Origin: Leptotrichia sp. HSP-536
GTDB taxonomy: Bacteria > Fusobacteriota > Fusobacteriia > Fusobacteriales > Leptotrichiaceae
Direction: 5' to 3'
Length of the DNA stretch: 64,000 nt
Assembly: GCF_041199985.1 (NCBI RefSeq)
Contig: NZ_CP165647.1
Span: 248,001-312,000, forward strand
How positions within the stretch are numbered: position 1 is the first letter of the stretch; every line of letters begins with the position of its first letter. Both the position numbers and the translations under genes were made by a program. Of this stretch, positions 1-9,069 are shown one piece after another. Under the pieces are notes generated by a model. It ran no database searches and was not told where the DNA came from. It saw nothing but the letters and a program-made list of their open reading frames with translations.

Positions 1-28
1 AATGAGCAATCCTGCGGAAATAAATAAA
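1..28. repeat. Left-edge copy of an intergenic repeat arm
   Basis: The first 28 bases match, almost base for base, the reverse complement of 6385-6412, just downstream of the DUF445 gene. The shared core is AATGAGCAATCCTGCG followed by AAATAAATAAA. The window starts inside this copy, so its full extent is not visible. At the other site the core is one arm of a hairpin, which suggests a terminator or a small dispersed element. Confidence 0.5.
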
Positions 29-122
29 GAAAAACTTAAAAATGATAGAAGAAATATTTGTTAATAATATATATTTTTATTTAAAAATAGTATTTAATTG
101 ATATTTAGAAGTGAGAAAAATT

Positions 123-575
123 ATGAAAAATAAAATATTAACATTTGATAAGATAGATAAATTAGCAAAAAATTTAGCAGAAAAATTAAGAAATGGAGGC
201 TGTCTAGGACTTATTGGAGATTTGGGAGCGGGGAAGACTACGTTTACTAAGAAGATTTGTGAATGTTATAATATTACAGAGAATGTAAAAAGTCCAACAT
301 TTACTTATGTGATTGAGTATAGTTCTGGGGATGTACCAGTATATCATTTTGATGTTTATAGAATTAATGATTCTGAGGAAATTTATGAGATTGGGTTTGA
401 GGATTATATTGGGGAAGATGGAAGTGTTGTGATTATTGAGTGGGCGGATAAGATTTTGGATGAAATGCCTGAAGATACGGTGTTTGTTGAGATAAATCAT
501 TATTCAGATACTGCTCGTGAAGTTTCAGTTTATACACTTGAAAATGGAAAGAAAGTAAATTTTGAAATTGAATAA
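123..575 (+). CDS. tsaE: tRNA threonylcarbamoyladenosine biosynthesis ATPase TsaE
   Basis: TsaE is the small P-loop ATPase that works with TsaB and TsaD to add the t6A modification to A37 of ANN-decoding tRNAs in the cytoplasm. The 150-residue protein has the usual family length. It has a Walker A motif GDLGAGKTT at residues 32-40, the family motif SPTF near residue 58, and the EWADK motif near residue 105. An in-frame GTG lies 12 bases upstream at 111, but GAAGTGAG there looks like the ribosome binding site for the ATG at 123. tsaB follows after about 110 bases, which supports the assignment. tsaD is not in the window. Confidence 0.93.
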   Translation: MKNKILTFDKIDKLAKNLAEKLRNGGCLGLIGDLGAGKTTFTKKICECYNITENVKSPTFTYVIEYSSGDVPVYHFDVYRINDSEEIYEIGFEDYIGEDGSVVIIEWADKILDEMPEDTVFVEINHYSDTAREVSVYTLENGKKVNFEIE

Positions 576-687
576 TTTATGAGTAAGTTTATTTTTTTAA
601 TAGAGAAAATTTTAAAAATGTAAATTTAAATAAATTATAGATTTTTTGAAATTGATTAAATTTAAAGAATAAAAAATGGAGAAAAAT

Positions 688-1464
688 ATGTTGATATTTG
701 CGATAACGACTACAACTAAGCTGGCTGGACTGTCGCTTTATGAGAATGATAAACTGCTAGGGGAAATGCATGTGGAAATGGCAAAAACACATTCTACTAC
801 GATTTTGGAGCAGATTGACAGCCTTCTGAAATGGACAGGGAAAAAGCTGGATGAAATTGAAAATGTGCTGGTTTCGATAGGACCTGGTTCGTTCACTGGA
901 GTTCGAATTGCGATTTCGGTTGTAAAAGGGCTATTTTTTGGACGGAATGTGAATTTTTATGAGGTAAATGAGTTGGATGCGCTTGGATTTCAGGCTTATT
1001 ATAATTTAGAAAAAAATTCTGAAAATAATGAGAATGTGAAAATATATTCATTGATTGATTCCCGAAAAGAAAAAGTTTATTATGCTGTTTATAAGATTTT
1101 GCAAAAAAAAGGGAATTTTGAAAATGAAAATGGAGAAAATAAATTAAAATTGGAAATGGTGAAAAGTTATGAAGTTTCCAAACTTGACAAAATTATTGAA
1201 GAAATAATTGAAAATAGCAAAATTGATAAAAAAGTGTATATGATTGGTGATGCAATTTTTAATTATAAGGAAAAAATATTGGATAAATTGGGAAATTATA
1301 TAAAAATATTTGAAGATAAAAATTTAAAAATTAATACAATGACATTTGTACAGATGTTTTTAGATGAAAATTTGAAAAATGCCGATGTGATGAGAAAAAC
1401 TGATATTTTTAATCTGAAGCCAGATTATTTGGAAAAATCACAGGCGGAAAGGGATAAAAAATAA
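688..1464 (+). CDS. tsaB: t6A biosynthesis protein TsaB (YeaZ family)
   Basis: TsaB is the non-catalytic ASKHA-fold partner of TsaD in t6A synthesis. The start MLIFAITTTTKLAGL matches the family N-terminus, and the motif GPGSFTGVRI lies near residues 65-75. I chose the ATG at 688 because GGAG at 677-680 is well placed for it; an ATG at 676 is in frame but overlaps that site. The protein is about 258 residues and has a variable Lys/Asn-rich C-terminal half, as is common in AT-rich genomes. Its stop overlaps the ftsY start by one base (TAATG), so the two are probably translationally coupled. Confidence 0.92.
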   Translation: MLIFAITTTTKLAGLSLYENDKLLGEMHVEMAKTHSTTILEQIDSLLKWTGKKLDEIENVLVSIGPGSFTGVRIAISVVKGLFFGRNVNFYEVNELDALGFQAYYNLEKNSENNENVKIYSLIDSRKEKVYYAVYKILQKKGNFENENGENKLKLEMVKSYEVSKLDKIIEEIIENSKIDKKVYMIGDAIFNYKEKILDKLGNYIKIFEDKNLKINTMTFVQMFLDENLKNADVMRKTDIFNLKPDYLEKSQAERDKK

Positions 1465-2655
1465 TGCTGAAAAATTTTTTTAAATTTGGAAAAAAGAAAA
1501 AAGATGAGGAACAGAAAAACGCTTTAGAAAATGAGATAGAAAAAGAAATTGAGAACAGTCAAAGTGAAATAGATAAAATTAAAGCTGAAACTGAAAAAGA
1601 GATAAAGGAAGCTGCTGAAGAAATTTTAAGAAAAAAATCTGAAGATGAAAAAAAAGATACCCAAAAATTAAAGATAAAAACAGAAAAACCTGAAGAAAGT
1701 AAACTGGAAATTGAAGATTCTTTAGAAAAGACAAAAAAGAAACCTAAGTTAAAGCCGTTAAAAGACAGACTGGCAACTCCGAAAAAGGATTTTTGGGAAA
1801 TTAAAGGAGATGCTTTTAGGAAAAACAATAAATGACGATTTATACGAAGAGTTGGAAGAACTGCTGATTCAGTCGGATATTGGAATGAATATGACAATGC
1901 AGCTAGTGGAAGAGCTAGAAAGTTCAGTTTCACGAAAAAAACTTAAGACATCGGAACAAATTTACGATGAGCTAAAAGAACTTTTGAAAGCCAAATTAAT
2001 TTACAATGATGAAGAGAATACTAAATTAAAATTAAAAGATGGAAAGCTGAATATTCTTTTAGTTGTGGGTGTAAACGGCGTTGGAAAAACTACGTCAATT
2101 GGTAAAATTGCAAAAAAATTAAAAGATAGCGGAAAAAAAGTCATTATTGGGGCTGGAGATACTTTTAGGGCGGCTGCTATTGAGCAAGTTGAGGAATGGG
2201 GAAAAAGAACAGGTGTGGAAGTTGTAAAACAGGCACATGGAAGTGATCCTGCAGCTGTAATTTTTGATACGGTGAAAACTGCCAAAAATCGTGGATTTGA
2301 TGTAGCAATACTGGATACGGCTGGAAGGCTTCACAATAAGCGTGATTTGATGAAAGAACTTGAAAAAATAAATAAAATTATACGTGAACAGTCAGGAGAA
2401 ACTGACTTTGAAACATTGCTTGTAATTGACAGTACGACTGGACAGAATGGATTGGAGCAGGCTAGAATATTTAATGAAATTGTAGATTTGACAGGAATTA
2501 TACTCACAAAGTTTGATGGAACGGCAAAAGGTGGGATTATTTTCCCAATAACGTCAGAATTGAAAAAACCGATTAAATTTATCGGAGTCGGAGAAGGAAT
2601 TGAAGACTTGCGTGAATTTGATAAAAAAGAATTTGTAGAAGCTATGTTTGATTAA
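1464..2655 (+). CDS. ftsY: Signal recognition particle receptor FtsY, split by an apparent single-base frameshift
   Basis: FtsY is the SRP receptor GTPase that docks ribosome-SRP complexes at the membrane. The first reading frame (1464-1835) is the acidic, Lys/Glu-rich A domain. The second (1810-2655) is the complete NG domain: GVNGVGKTT (G1), DTAGRLHNK (G3) and TKFDGTAKGG (G4 region). The frames do not join. Taking one T out of the run of five T at 1790-1794 gives a continuous KKDFGKLKEMLLGKT, which is what family members look like at this junction. The NG part has its own ATG at 1810, but AAGGAG abuts it with no spacing. Full length would be about 396 residues, normal for the family. Because ftsY is normally essential, a sequencing error is the simplest reading. 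Confidence 0.88.
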
Positions 2656-2690
2656 AATAATAAATAATAAATAAGGAGATAAAAATTGTT

Positions 2691-3695
2691 ATGAACACAT
2701 TGATGGAAACTTTGAAAGAAAAAGCAAAAACATTGAACAAGACGATTATTTTGCCAGAATCAGAAGACGAAAGAGTATTAAAAGCGACTGAGAGAATTAT
2801 TACGGAAGGAATTGCTAAAATAGCTCTGGTTGGGAATGAAAAAACATTGAAGGAAAAAGCAGAAAAAATTGGAGTTTCATTGGAAGGAGCGATATTTTAC
2901 AATCCTAATTCGTGCGCTACAATTGATGCAATGTCAGAACTTTTGAAAAAAAGAAGGGCAAAGAAAGGTATGACATTTGAGACAGCAAAGGCGATACTTA
3001 TGTCAGATCCAAGATACTTTGCATCTATGCTAGTTCATCAGGGAAGAGTGGACGGAATGGTGGCAGGTTCGAATTCTCCCACAGCGCATGTGTTAAGAGC
3101 TGCAATTCACGTAGTTGGACCTAAACCTGGATTAAAAACTGTATCAAGCTCATTTGTTATGATAACGAATACACATGAATTTGGAGATAAAGGAACATTT
3201 ATTTTTTCAGATGGCGGGGTAATCCCTGATCCTACAGCTATGCAGCTTGCGGACATTGCTATTTCTGCAGCGGAAAAAGCTAAATTTACTGCTGGAATAA
3301 AAGAGCCAAAAGTGGCATTTTTGTCATTTTCTACAAAAGGAAGTGCTGATGGAGTGTCTGTAAGTAAAGTAAGAGAAGCTATAGAAATTCTAAAAGTCAG
3401 AAATGTTGATTTTGATTTTGACGGGGAATTACAGCTGGATGCTGCAATTATTCCTGAAGTGGCGGCTGCAAAAGCACCTGATTCAAAGGTAGCAGGACAA
3501 GCAAATGTATTGATTTTTCCTGATTTGGATTCAGGAAACATTGGTTACAAATTGACACAGAGATTGGCAAAGGCAAAAGCATTGGGACCATTAATTCAAG
3601 GATTGGCAAGACCAGTTCATGATTTATCGAGAGGCTGCAGCGTGGAAGATATTGTTGAAGTTGTAGCAATTACAGCTGTAGAATCTGAAATGTAA
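2691..3695 (+). CDS. pta: Phosphate acetyltransferase
   Basis: This enzyme converts acetyl-CoA and phosphate to acetyl phosphate, the first step of acetate formation with ATP yield. The 334 residues match the short single-domain Pta class. The PTA_PTB fold is evident from ILPESEDERVLKA at the N-terminus, VAGSNSPTAHVLRA in the middle, and the C-terminal GLARPVHDLSRG segment that helps form the active site. AAGGAG sits about 12 bases before the ATG. ackA follows after 145 bases in the same direction, giving the classic pta-ackA pair. Confidence 0.96.
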   Translation: MNTLMETLKEKAKTLNKTIILPESEDERVLKATERIITEGIAKIALVGNEKTLKEKAEKIGVSLEGAIFYNPNSCATIDAMSELLKKRRAKKGMTFETAKAILMSDPRYFASMLVHQGRVDGMVAGSNSPTAHVLRAAIHVVGPKPGLKTVSSSFVMITNTHEFGDKGTFIFSDGGVIPDPTAMQLADIAISAAEKAKFTAGIKEPKVAFLSFSTKGSADGVSVSKVREAIEILKVRNVDFDFDGELQLDAAIIPEVAAAKAPDSKVAGQANVLIFPDLDSGNIGYKLTQRLAKAKALGPLIQGLARPVHDLSRGCSVEDIVEVVAITAVESEM

Positions 3696-3840
3696 TTTTT
3701 TTGTGTAAAAACTACTTTAAAAGTTGAACGGGAAAAGTAGAATAGTTTTATTCAAATATTAGAAATATTTAAGAGTTTGACATTAAAAGAGTTTTAAGAA
3801 TATTTTTGAAAATAAAAACATAAAATTTGGAGGGAAAATT

Positions 3841-5040
3841 ATGAAAGTTTTGGTAATAAATTGTGGGAGTTCATCGGCAAAGTTTGAACTTATTGACATG
3901 ACAAATGAGCAGTCATTAGCTAAAGGAAATTGCGAGAGGATAGGAATTGCAAATCCTATTTTCAGTTATAAAAATCTGTTGACTGGAGAAAAAATTGATA
4001 AGATGGAAGTTCCTATGGAAAATCACACGGTTGCGGTAGAACTGATATTAAAGACACTTCAGGATGAGAAAATAGGGGTAATTTCAAGTGTTGATGAAAT
4101 TGATTCAATAGGACATAGAATTGTCCACGGTGGAGAATATTATGAAAAATCTGTACTTGTAGATGATAAAGTTATAAAAAATCTGGAAGAAATCGCACCG
4201 CTTGCACCTTTGCACAACCCAGCACACATAATGGGAATAAAAGTTATCCAAAAACTGCTTCCTGGTAAAAAGAATGTAGTTGTCTTTGATACAGCTTTCC
4301 ATCAAACAATGCCAGCAAAAGCATATATGTATCCTTATCCTTACGAAGATTATACTGATTTGAAAGTGAGAAAATATGGATTTCATGGAACTTCTCACAG
4401 ATATGTAAGCGAAGTAGCAAGAGAAATGCTAGGAAAAGAGGATTCAAAAATTATAGTTTGCCATCTTGGGAATGGAGCGAGCATTTCAGCAGTTCAAAAT
4501 GGTAAAGTTGTGGACACTTCAATGGGAATGACACCGCTTGCAGGAGTTATGATGGGAACAAGAACTGGAGATGTCGATCCCGCCTCTGTTATTTATATAA
4601 TGAGAAAAAGAGGGCTTTCTCTGGACGAAATGAATAATAGAATGAACAAGCAGTCTGGAATTTTGGGAATGATAGGAACTAGTTCAGATTTTCGTGATTT
4701 AGATACAGCTAAAAAAGCTGGGGATGAAAAGGCTATTTTAGCTTATGACATGTTCTGTTATAGAATACAGCTTTATATTGGAGCTTATATTGCAGCAATG
4801 AATGGTATTGATGCAATTGCATTTACAGGTGGAATTGGTGAAAATTCAGTTGGGGCAAAACAGCATATTTGTGAAGCGCTTTCATATTTTGGAATCGAGA
4901 TTGATAAAGAAAAAAATGCACAAAGACTGCCAGGAAATGTTGAATTATCAACAAAAAATTCAAAAGTTAAGATTTATAAGATCGAAACAGCAGAAGAACT
5001 TGTAATCGCAAGAGATACTTATAAATTAACAAAAGAATAA
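3841..5040 (+). CDS. ackA: Acetate kinase
   Basis: Acetate kinase makes acetate and ATP from acetyl phosphate, completing the overflow route begun by Pta. The 399 residues are the standard length. Family signatures are visible: NCGSSSAKF at the N-terminus, HRIVHGGE near residue 95, DTAFHQTMP near residue 150, HLGNGAS near residue 210 and FTGGIGENS near residue 325. A strong GGAGG site lies seven bases before the ATG. Together with pflB and pflA near 55-58 kb, this supports a fermentative anaerobe. Confidence 0.97.
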   Translation: MKVLVINCGSSSAKFELIDMTNEQSLAKGNCERIGIANPIFSYKNLLTGEKIDKMEVPMENHTVAVELILKTLQDEKIGVISSVDEIDSIGHRIVHGGEYYEKSVLVDDKVIKNLEEIAPLAPLHNPAHIMGIKVIQKLLPGKKNVVVFDTAFHQTMPAKAYMYPYPYEDYTDLKVRKYGFHGTSHRYVSEVAREMLGKEDSKIIVCHLGNGASISAVQNGKVVDTSMGMTPLAGVMMGTRTGDVDPASVIYIMRKRGLSLDEMNNRMNKQSGILGMIGTSSDFRDLDTAKKAGDEKAILAYDMFCYRIQLYIGAYIAAMNGIDAIAFTGGIGENSVGAKQHICEALSYFGIEIDKEKNAQRLPGNVELSTKNSKVKIYKIETAEELVIARDTYKLTKE

Positions 5041-5053
5041 TTTTACTAAAAAT

Positions 5054-5078
5054 AGCCAAGCCTTCGAGTTTGGCTTTA
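5054..5078 (+). terminator. Probable terminator after ackA
   Basis: AGCCAA and TTGGCT form a six-base-pair stem around a nine- to ten-base loop, preceded by an A-run and followed by a short T stretch. It lies 14 bases past the ackA stop. The T-tract is weak, so termination may be partial. Confidence 0.5.
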
Positions 5079-5114
5079 CAATAATTTAGATAAATAAAAA
5101 TGAAAGGAAAAACA

Positions 5115-5537
5115 ATGGCGACATTAAATATAATTTACTATACTGGAACAGGAAATACACAAGATATGGCAAAATATATAGGCGAAGGTGCAGAAAGTGC
5201 CGGAGTATCTGTAAAATTGATAAATGTGGAAGAAGCTGATGAAACTGCAGTAGACGCTGATTTTATTGCATTTGGTTCACCAGCTGGAGGAGCAGAGGAA
5301 GTTGCACCTGAAATGATTGAATTTATTGAAGAAATAAAAAATAAAATCTCTGGAAAAAAGGTTGGGCTTTTTGGCTCTTATGACTGGGGACAAGGTGGAT
5401 GGATGGAAACTTGGCGAGAAGAAATGATAACTGAAAATTTAGCTGTCGTAAATGATGGACTTACAATACATTTATCTGTAGACGATGATGAAAAAATTGA
5501 AAAATGTAGAGAATATGGAAAAGCAATCGTTGGATAA
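5115..5537 (+). CDS. Flavodoxin
   Basis: This is a short-chain flavodoxin of 140 residues that carries electrons through bound FMN. The phosphate-binding loop TGTGNTQ is at residues 9-15, and the segment GSYDWGQGGW near residues 87-96 corresponds to the second FMN loop. I start it at the ATG at 5115, which has AAAGGA eight bases upstream; the ATG at 5100 lies directly against that site. In an anaerobe with pyruvate formate-lyase, flavodoxin is a plausible electron donor to radical SAM activases, but that link is inferred. Confidence 0.93.
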   Translation: MATLNIIYYTGTGNTQDMAKYIGEGAESAGVSVKLINVEEADETAVDADFIAFGSPAGGAEEVAPEMIEFIEEIKNKISGKKVGLFGSYDWGQGGWMETWREEMITENLAVVNDGLTIHLSVDDDEKIEKCREYGKAIVG

Positions 5538-5690
5538 TATAAAAGGAAAAACAATTGAATAATATAGTTTTTATGCAGTAAGAAGTTAAGACCTTTTTCA
5601 AAAATACTAAAAAACAATAAGAAATATTGTATTATTAAATTTTATAGGATTTTACAAATAGCTATATTTATTCACAAATTGGAGGAAAAA

Positions 5691-6317
5691 TTGGGAAATT
5701 TGTTAATACAGCTTGCTATAATGGTTTTTGTTGGAACACTTATAGGATGGTTTACAAATTATTTGGCAATAAAGCTGTTATTTAGACCTTACGAGGAAGT
5801 AAATTTATTATTTTTTAAAATACAGGGATTAATTCCGAAGAATAGGGACAGAATTTCAGAAAATCTTGCTGAAACAATTGAAAAGGAACTTATTTCGGTA
5901 GAACATATTACAGCAAAGCTAAAAGATGGCGATGTTATTAATGATGAAGTTTTAGACAAGCTGCTAGATAAAATTATAGGGGAAAAGCTGAAAAAAAGTG
6001 TATTAGAAAAAAATCCACTATTAAAAATGTTTTTAAATGATTCATTAATTGAAAAGATAAAATCATATTTTAAAAAATCAATTTTGGAAAATAAAGAGGA
6101 AATAGTGGAAGAAATCATAAAAATTGCAGAAGATAAAATAGATTTTAAAGAAATAATGCTAGAAAAAATGAAAAATTTTTCATTAAAAGAAATGGAAAAA
6201 ATCATTTTGTCTGTTTCTAAAAATGAATTGAAACATATTGAAATTATTGGTGGGATATTAGGAGGAGTAATTGCATTGTTTCAGTTTTTTATAATGCTAT
6301 TACTAAAACAAATATAA
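5691..6317 (+). CDS. DUF445 family membrane protein (TTG start)
   Basis: The N-terminus has a membrane segment followed by the motif GWFTNYLAIKLLFRPYE, typical of the DUF445 (YheB-like) family. A long charged helical middle follows, and a second hydrophobic segment closes the protein (residues about 190-209), so both ends are anchored. The function is not established; family members have been linked to the cell envelope. The TTG at 5691 is chosen because GGAGG at 5681-5685 is spaced correctly. A TTG at 5679 would place that site inside the gene. At about 209 residues it is short for the family. Confidence 0.8.
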   Translation: MGNLLIQLAIMVFVGTLIGWFTNYLAIKLLFRPYEEVNLLFFKIQGLIPKNRDRISENLAETIEKELISVEHITAKLKDGDVINDEVLDKLLDKIIGEKLKKSVLEKNPLLKMFLNDSLIEKIKSYFKKSILENKEEIVEEIIKIAEDKIDFKEIMLEKMKNFSLKEMEKIILSVSKNELKHIEIIGGILGGVIALFQFFIMLLLKQI

Positions 6318-6393
6318 AAAATATTTTAAAATTTTATTTTAGATTATTTTGGTTATAGATATTTTTCTATAATTTTAGATTTTTTATTTATTT

Positions 6394-6422
6394 TCGCAGG
6401 ATTGCTCATTGCCGCAAATCCT
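6394..6422. repeat. Hairpin-forming repeat with a second copy at the window's left edge
   Basis: GCAGGATT and AATCCTGC form an eight-base stem around GCTCATTGCCGCA. The left arm and flank repeat in inverted orientation at 1-28. It follows the DUF445 gene by about 75 bases. A second pair of complementary heptamers, ACTACGA and TCGTAGT, flanks the next 60 bases up to about 6500. No coding sequence is seen here. Confidence 0.5.
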
Positions 6423-6539
6423 GCACCTATGGCTAGACTACGACTTTTATTTGTCCAACTCCGAAACTCCTCCTTTCAGTCATCAAACAATCGTAGTTGA
6501 ACAACTAAAAGCTCCGTCAGTTTATTAAAACTAAAAAAA

Positions 6540-6905
6540 TTATTTTGTTATAATTTAAACGTTTCTAAGTGAAATAAAAATCAAGCAAAATTTCGTTAAA
6601 AGAAAAAGAACTAAACACGAATGTGTTTCTTTCACTATAATTTTTATATCAAATACCAGTTATTTGAATTATTTGAATATTTTATTGTAAAAGCGAGATT
6701 TTGAAATAAATTTTAAATTATCTTTAGTTAATTGAGTTAAAATAATCTTTATTCAAAATCGAGTTTTATTTTTTCTTTATAAGAAAGTTTTGCGTAAAGT
6801 GAGGTAGTTCGTAGAACGTTTCGCCATTGTCTCTAAGTAGTAGTCAGTTAAATATGTTAAAATAACTATGTTTTGCGAAAGAGAATATGGCGTCTGATGC
6901 CCTTA
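6540..6905. repeat. Dispersed intergenic repeat, copy A
   Basis: About 365 non-coding bases between the DUF445 gene and ruvB are strongly similar, in reverse complement, to 17468-17825. The best blocks are ATAAGAAAGTTTTGCGTAAAG, ATGTTAAAATAA, TATGGCGTCTGAT, CAAATACCAG and AACGAAATTTTGCTTG. The block contains a hairpin AAACACGAATGTGTTT that is also conserved in the other copy with a wobble change. There are no convincing reading frames. Confidence 0.8.
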
Positions 6906-7061
6906 TATTAAAATAAATATAAAAATATAAAAGAAATAATAACTATTAATCAAAATATCTCTAAATAAAATCAGAAAATATTATTTGGTTGGATTTAAAG
7001 AATTAATTTCTGAATAGAGAAGTTTAGATAAATAAATAAAGAAAAATATTGAGGAGAAGGA

Positions 7062-8072
7062 ATGAATGAGGAAAGAATATTGGAACCTAAGGAATTAGGG
7101 GAAGACAATATTCAGAGAAGTTTACGGCCGAAAACTTTTGATGAATATATCGGTCAACAGGATTTAAAGGAAAAAATGAATATTTTTATAAAAGCTGCGA
7201 AAATGAGAAAAGAACCGCTGGACCATATTTTGTTATATGGACCTCCAGGGCTTGGAAAAACAACGCTTGCGGGAGTTATTGCCACGGAGATGGGAGTAAA
7301 CTTGAAAGTAACAACGGGGCCTGTGTTGGAGAAAGCGGGAGATTTGGCAGCTATTTTGACGTCTTTGGAAGAAAATGACATTTTGTTCATTGATGAAATT
7401 CATAGGTTAAATACATCTGTGGAAGAAATTTTGTATCCTGCAATGGAAGATGGGGAACTGGATATTTTAATTGGAAAAGGACCGTCGGCTAGAAGCATTC
7501 GTGTTGAATTGCCACAATTTACACTAATCGGTGCGACAACAAGGGCAGGACAGTTAAGTACGCCGCTTCGTGACAGATTTGGAGTTACTCATAGGATGGA
7601 GTACTACAAACTGGAAGAATTAAAGGAAATTATACGAAGGGGAGCTGGAATTTTAAATGTTTCATACGATGAAGACGGAATTACAGAAATTGCCAAGAGA
7701 AGTCGTGGAACGCCAAGAATTGCAAATAGGCTTTTAAAAAGAGCAAGAGATTTTGCATTAGTGGAAGGTTCAGGTGTATTAGAAAAAGAAAGTGTAGATG
7801 GGATTTTGAGACTTTTGGGAGTGGATGACAATGGACTGGATGAATTAGATAGAAATATTTTGCTGTCAATTATAAATGTTTATAATGGAGGTCCTGTAGG
7901 AATTGAAACATTATCACTTTTACTTGGAGAAGACAGACGGACAATTGAGGAAGTTTATGAGCCGTATCTTGTGAAAATTGGCTTTATAAAAAGAACGCCA
8001 CGTGGAAGAGTTGTAACGGAATTTGGATATAAACATTTAGGTATTGAAAAAATATTGAGTGAAAAAGGTTAA
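7062..8072 (+). CDS. ruvB: Holliday junction branch migration helicase subunit RuvB
   Basis: RuvB is the hexameric AAA+ motor that drives branch migration of Holliday junctions with RuvA. The 336 residues are full length. It shows GPPGLGKTT (Walker A) near residue 60, FIDEIHR (Walker B) near residue 110, ATTRAG (sensor 1 region) and the C-terminal winged-helix domain with RTPRGRV. GAGGAGAAGG precedes the ATG. ruvA and ruvC are not in the window. The gene stands alone behind a 744-base intergenic stretch that holds the repeat described above. Confidence 0.97.
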   Translation: MNEERILEPKELGEDNIQRSLRPKTFDEYIGQQDLKEKMNIFIKAAKMRKEPLDHILLYGPPGLGKTTLAGVIATEMGVNLKVTTGPVLEKAGDLAAILTSLEENDILFIDEIHRLNTSVEEILYPAMEDGELDILIGKGPSARSIRVELPQFTLIGATTRAGQLSTPLRDRFGVTHRMEYYKLEELKEIIRRGAGILNVSYDEDGITEIAKRSRGTPRIANRLLKRARDFALVEGSGVLEKESVDGILRLLGVDDNGLDELDRNILLSIINVYNGGPVGIETLSLLLGEDRRTIEEVYEPYLVKIGFIKRTPRGRVVTEFGYKHLGIEKILSEKG

Positions 8073-8194
8073 AATATTTAAAATTTTATAAAAATTAAGT
8101 AAATTTAGAAAATATCATAGCTGTATAGCTTGCTTTTAAATTAATTTTAGTGAAAAAATGAAAATTAGAAAATAAAAAATGAGGTGAAAAGCTA

Positions 8195-8908
8195 TTGTTG
8201 ACAGTGATAGCAGAAAAAGAAAATATCGATGAAAATAATGGAAAAATTTTGATAAAGGAAAAGTCGGATTGTAACCATATTCAAAATGTTTATCGTTTAA
8301 ATGTAGGCGATAAACTGCGAATAGTTGATGGAGAATATGAATATTTTACTCAAATTATTGAAATTTCAAAAAAGGAAGTTGTTGTAAAAATATTGGAAAA
8401 AAATGAAGATAGTTATTCTTTAAATATAAATATTGATGTTGCGATAGGAATTTTAAAAAATGATAAAATGAACTTGGCAATTCAAAAACTGACAGAAATT
8501 GGTGTAAAAAGCATAATTCCTTTAAAAACTGAACGTGTTGTCGTAAGAATTAACGAAAAGAAAGAAAAATGGGATACAGTTGCAAGAGAAACTTTGAAAC
8601 AATGTAGAGGAGTAAAATTTACTGAAATTTTACCTGTAAAAAAACTTACTGAAATTGACTATAAAAAATATGACAAAATAATTTTTGCATATGAAAATAG
8701 CAATGAGTCAAAATCTTTATCAGAAATAATAAAACAGGAAGATAAAAACATTTTATATATAATTGGTCCAGAAGGCGGAATCACACAAGAGGAAGTTGAT
8801 TTTTTAAAAAATAATAAGTCAATAGAAATCAGTTTGGGAAAACGTATTTTAAGGGCAGAAACTGCGGCAATTGTGGTGTGTGGCATTATTGCCAATTTTT
8901 ATATGTAA
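8195..8908 (+). CDS. rsmE: 16S rRNA (uracil-1498-N3)-methyltransferase RsmE (TTG start)
   Basis: RsmE is a SPOUT-fold enzyme that methylates U1498 of 16S rRNA. The 237 residues carry an N-terminal PUA-like domain (HIQNVYRLNVGD), the central KLTEIGVKSIIPL segment, and the C-terminal knot with GPEGGIT and SLGKRILRAETA. The start is TTG at 8195, eight bases after GAGGTG; no ATG is nearby. An adjacent TTG at 8198 is the alternative. Confidence 0.93.
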   Translation: MLTVIAEKENIDENNGKILIKEKSDCNHIQNVYRLNVGDKLRIVDGEYEYFTQIIEISKKEVVVKILEKNEDSYSLNINIDVAIGILKNDKMNLAIQKLTEIGVKSIIPLKTERVVVRINEKKEKWDTVARETLKQCRGVKFTEILPVKKLTEIDYKKYDKIIFAYENSNESKSLSEIIKQEDKNILYIIGPEGGITQEEVDFLKNNKSIEISLGKRILRAETAAIVVCGIIANFYM

Positions 8909-8939
8909 TTTTTTATTTTGATAAAATGTAAGAAATAAA

Positions 8940-8968
8940 TTGAAAATTAGTGAAATATATAATATAAT
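8940..8968 (+). promoter_or_regulatory. Promoter upstream of rsfS
   Basis: TTGAAA and TATAAT are separated by exactly 17 bases, about 100 bases before the rsfS start. The -10 box is a perfect match and the -35 box matches in five of six positions. Confidence 0.65.
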
Positions 8969-9069
8969 ATACCTTGATAGTGGTATTTGTAGTAATTTTG
9001 TTAAATAAAAATAAACTTGTGAAATAGATTAAAAAAAATAATATAATTTAAAGAAAGGAAATTTAGAGG

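Noticed and set aside
3107..3541. Long minus-strand reading frame opposite pta
   Set aside because: It is the antisense shadow of a highly conserved gene, has no ribosome binding site, and its product matches nothing recognisable.
6318..7061. Search for a hidden gene in the 744-base gap before ruvB
   Set aside because: All frames are short and interrupted, and the best-conserved parts match the other copy as nucleotide sequence with frame-breaking indels, so it is non-coding.
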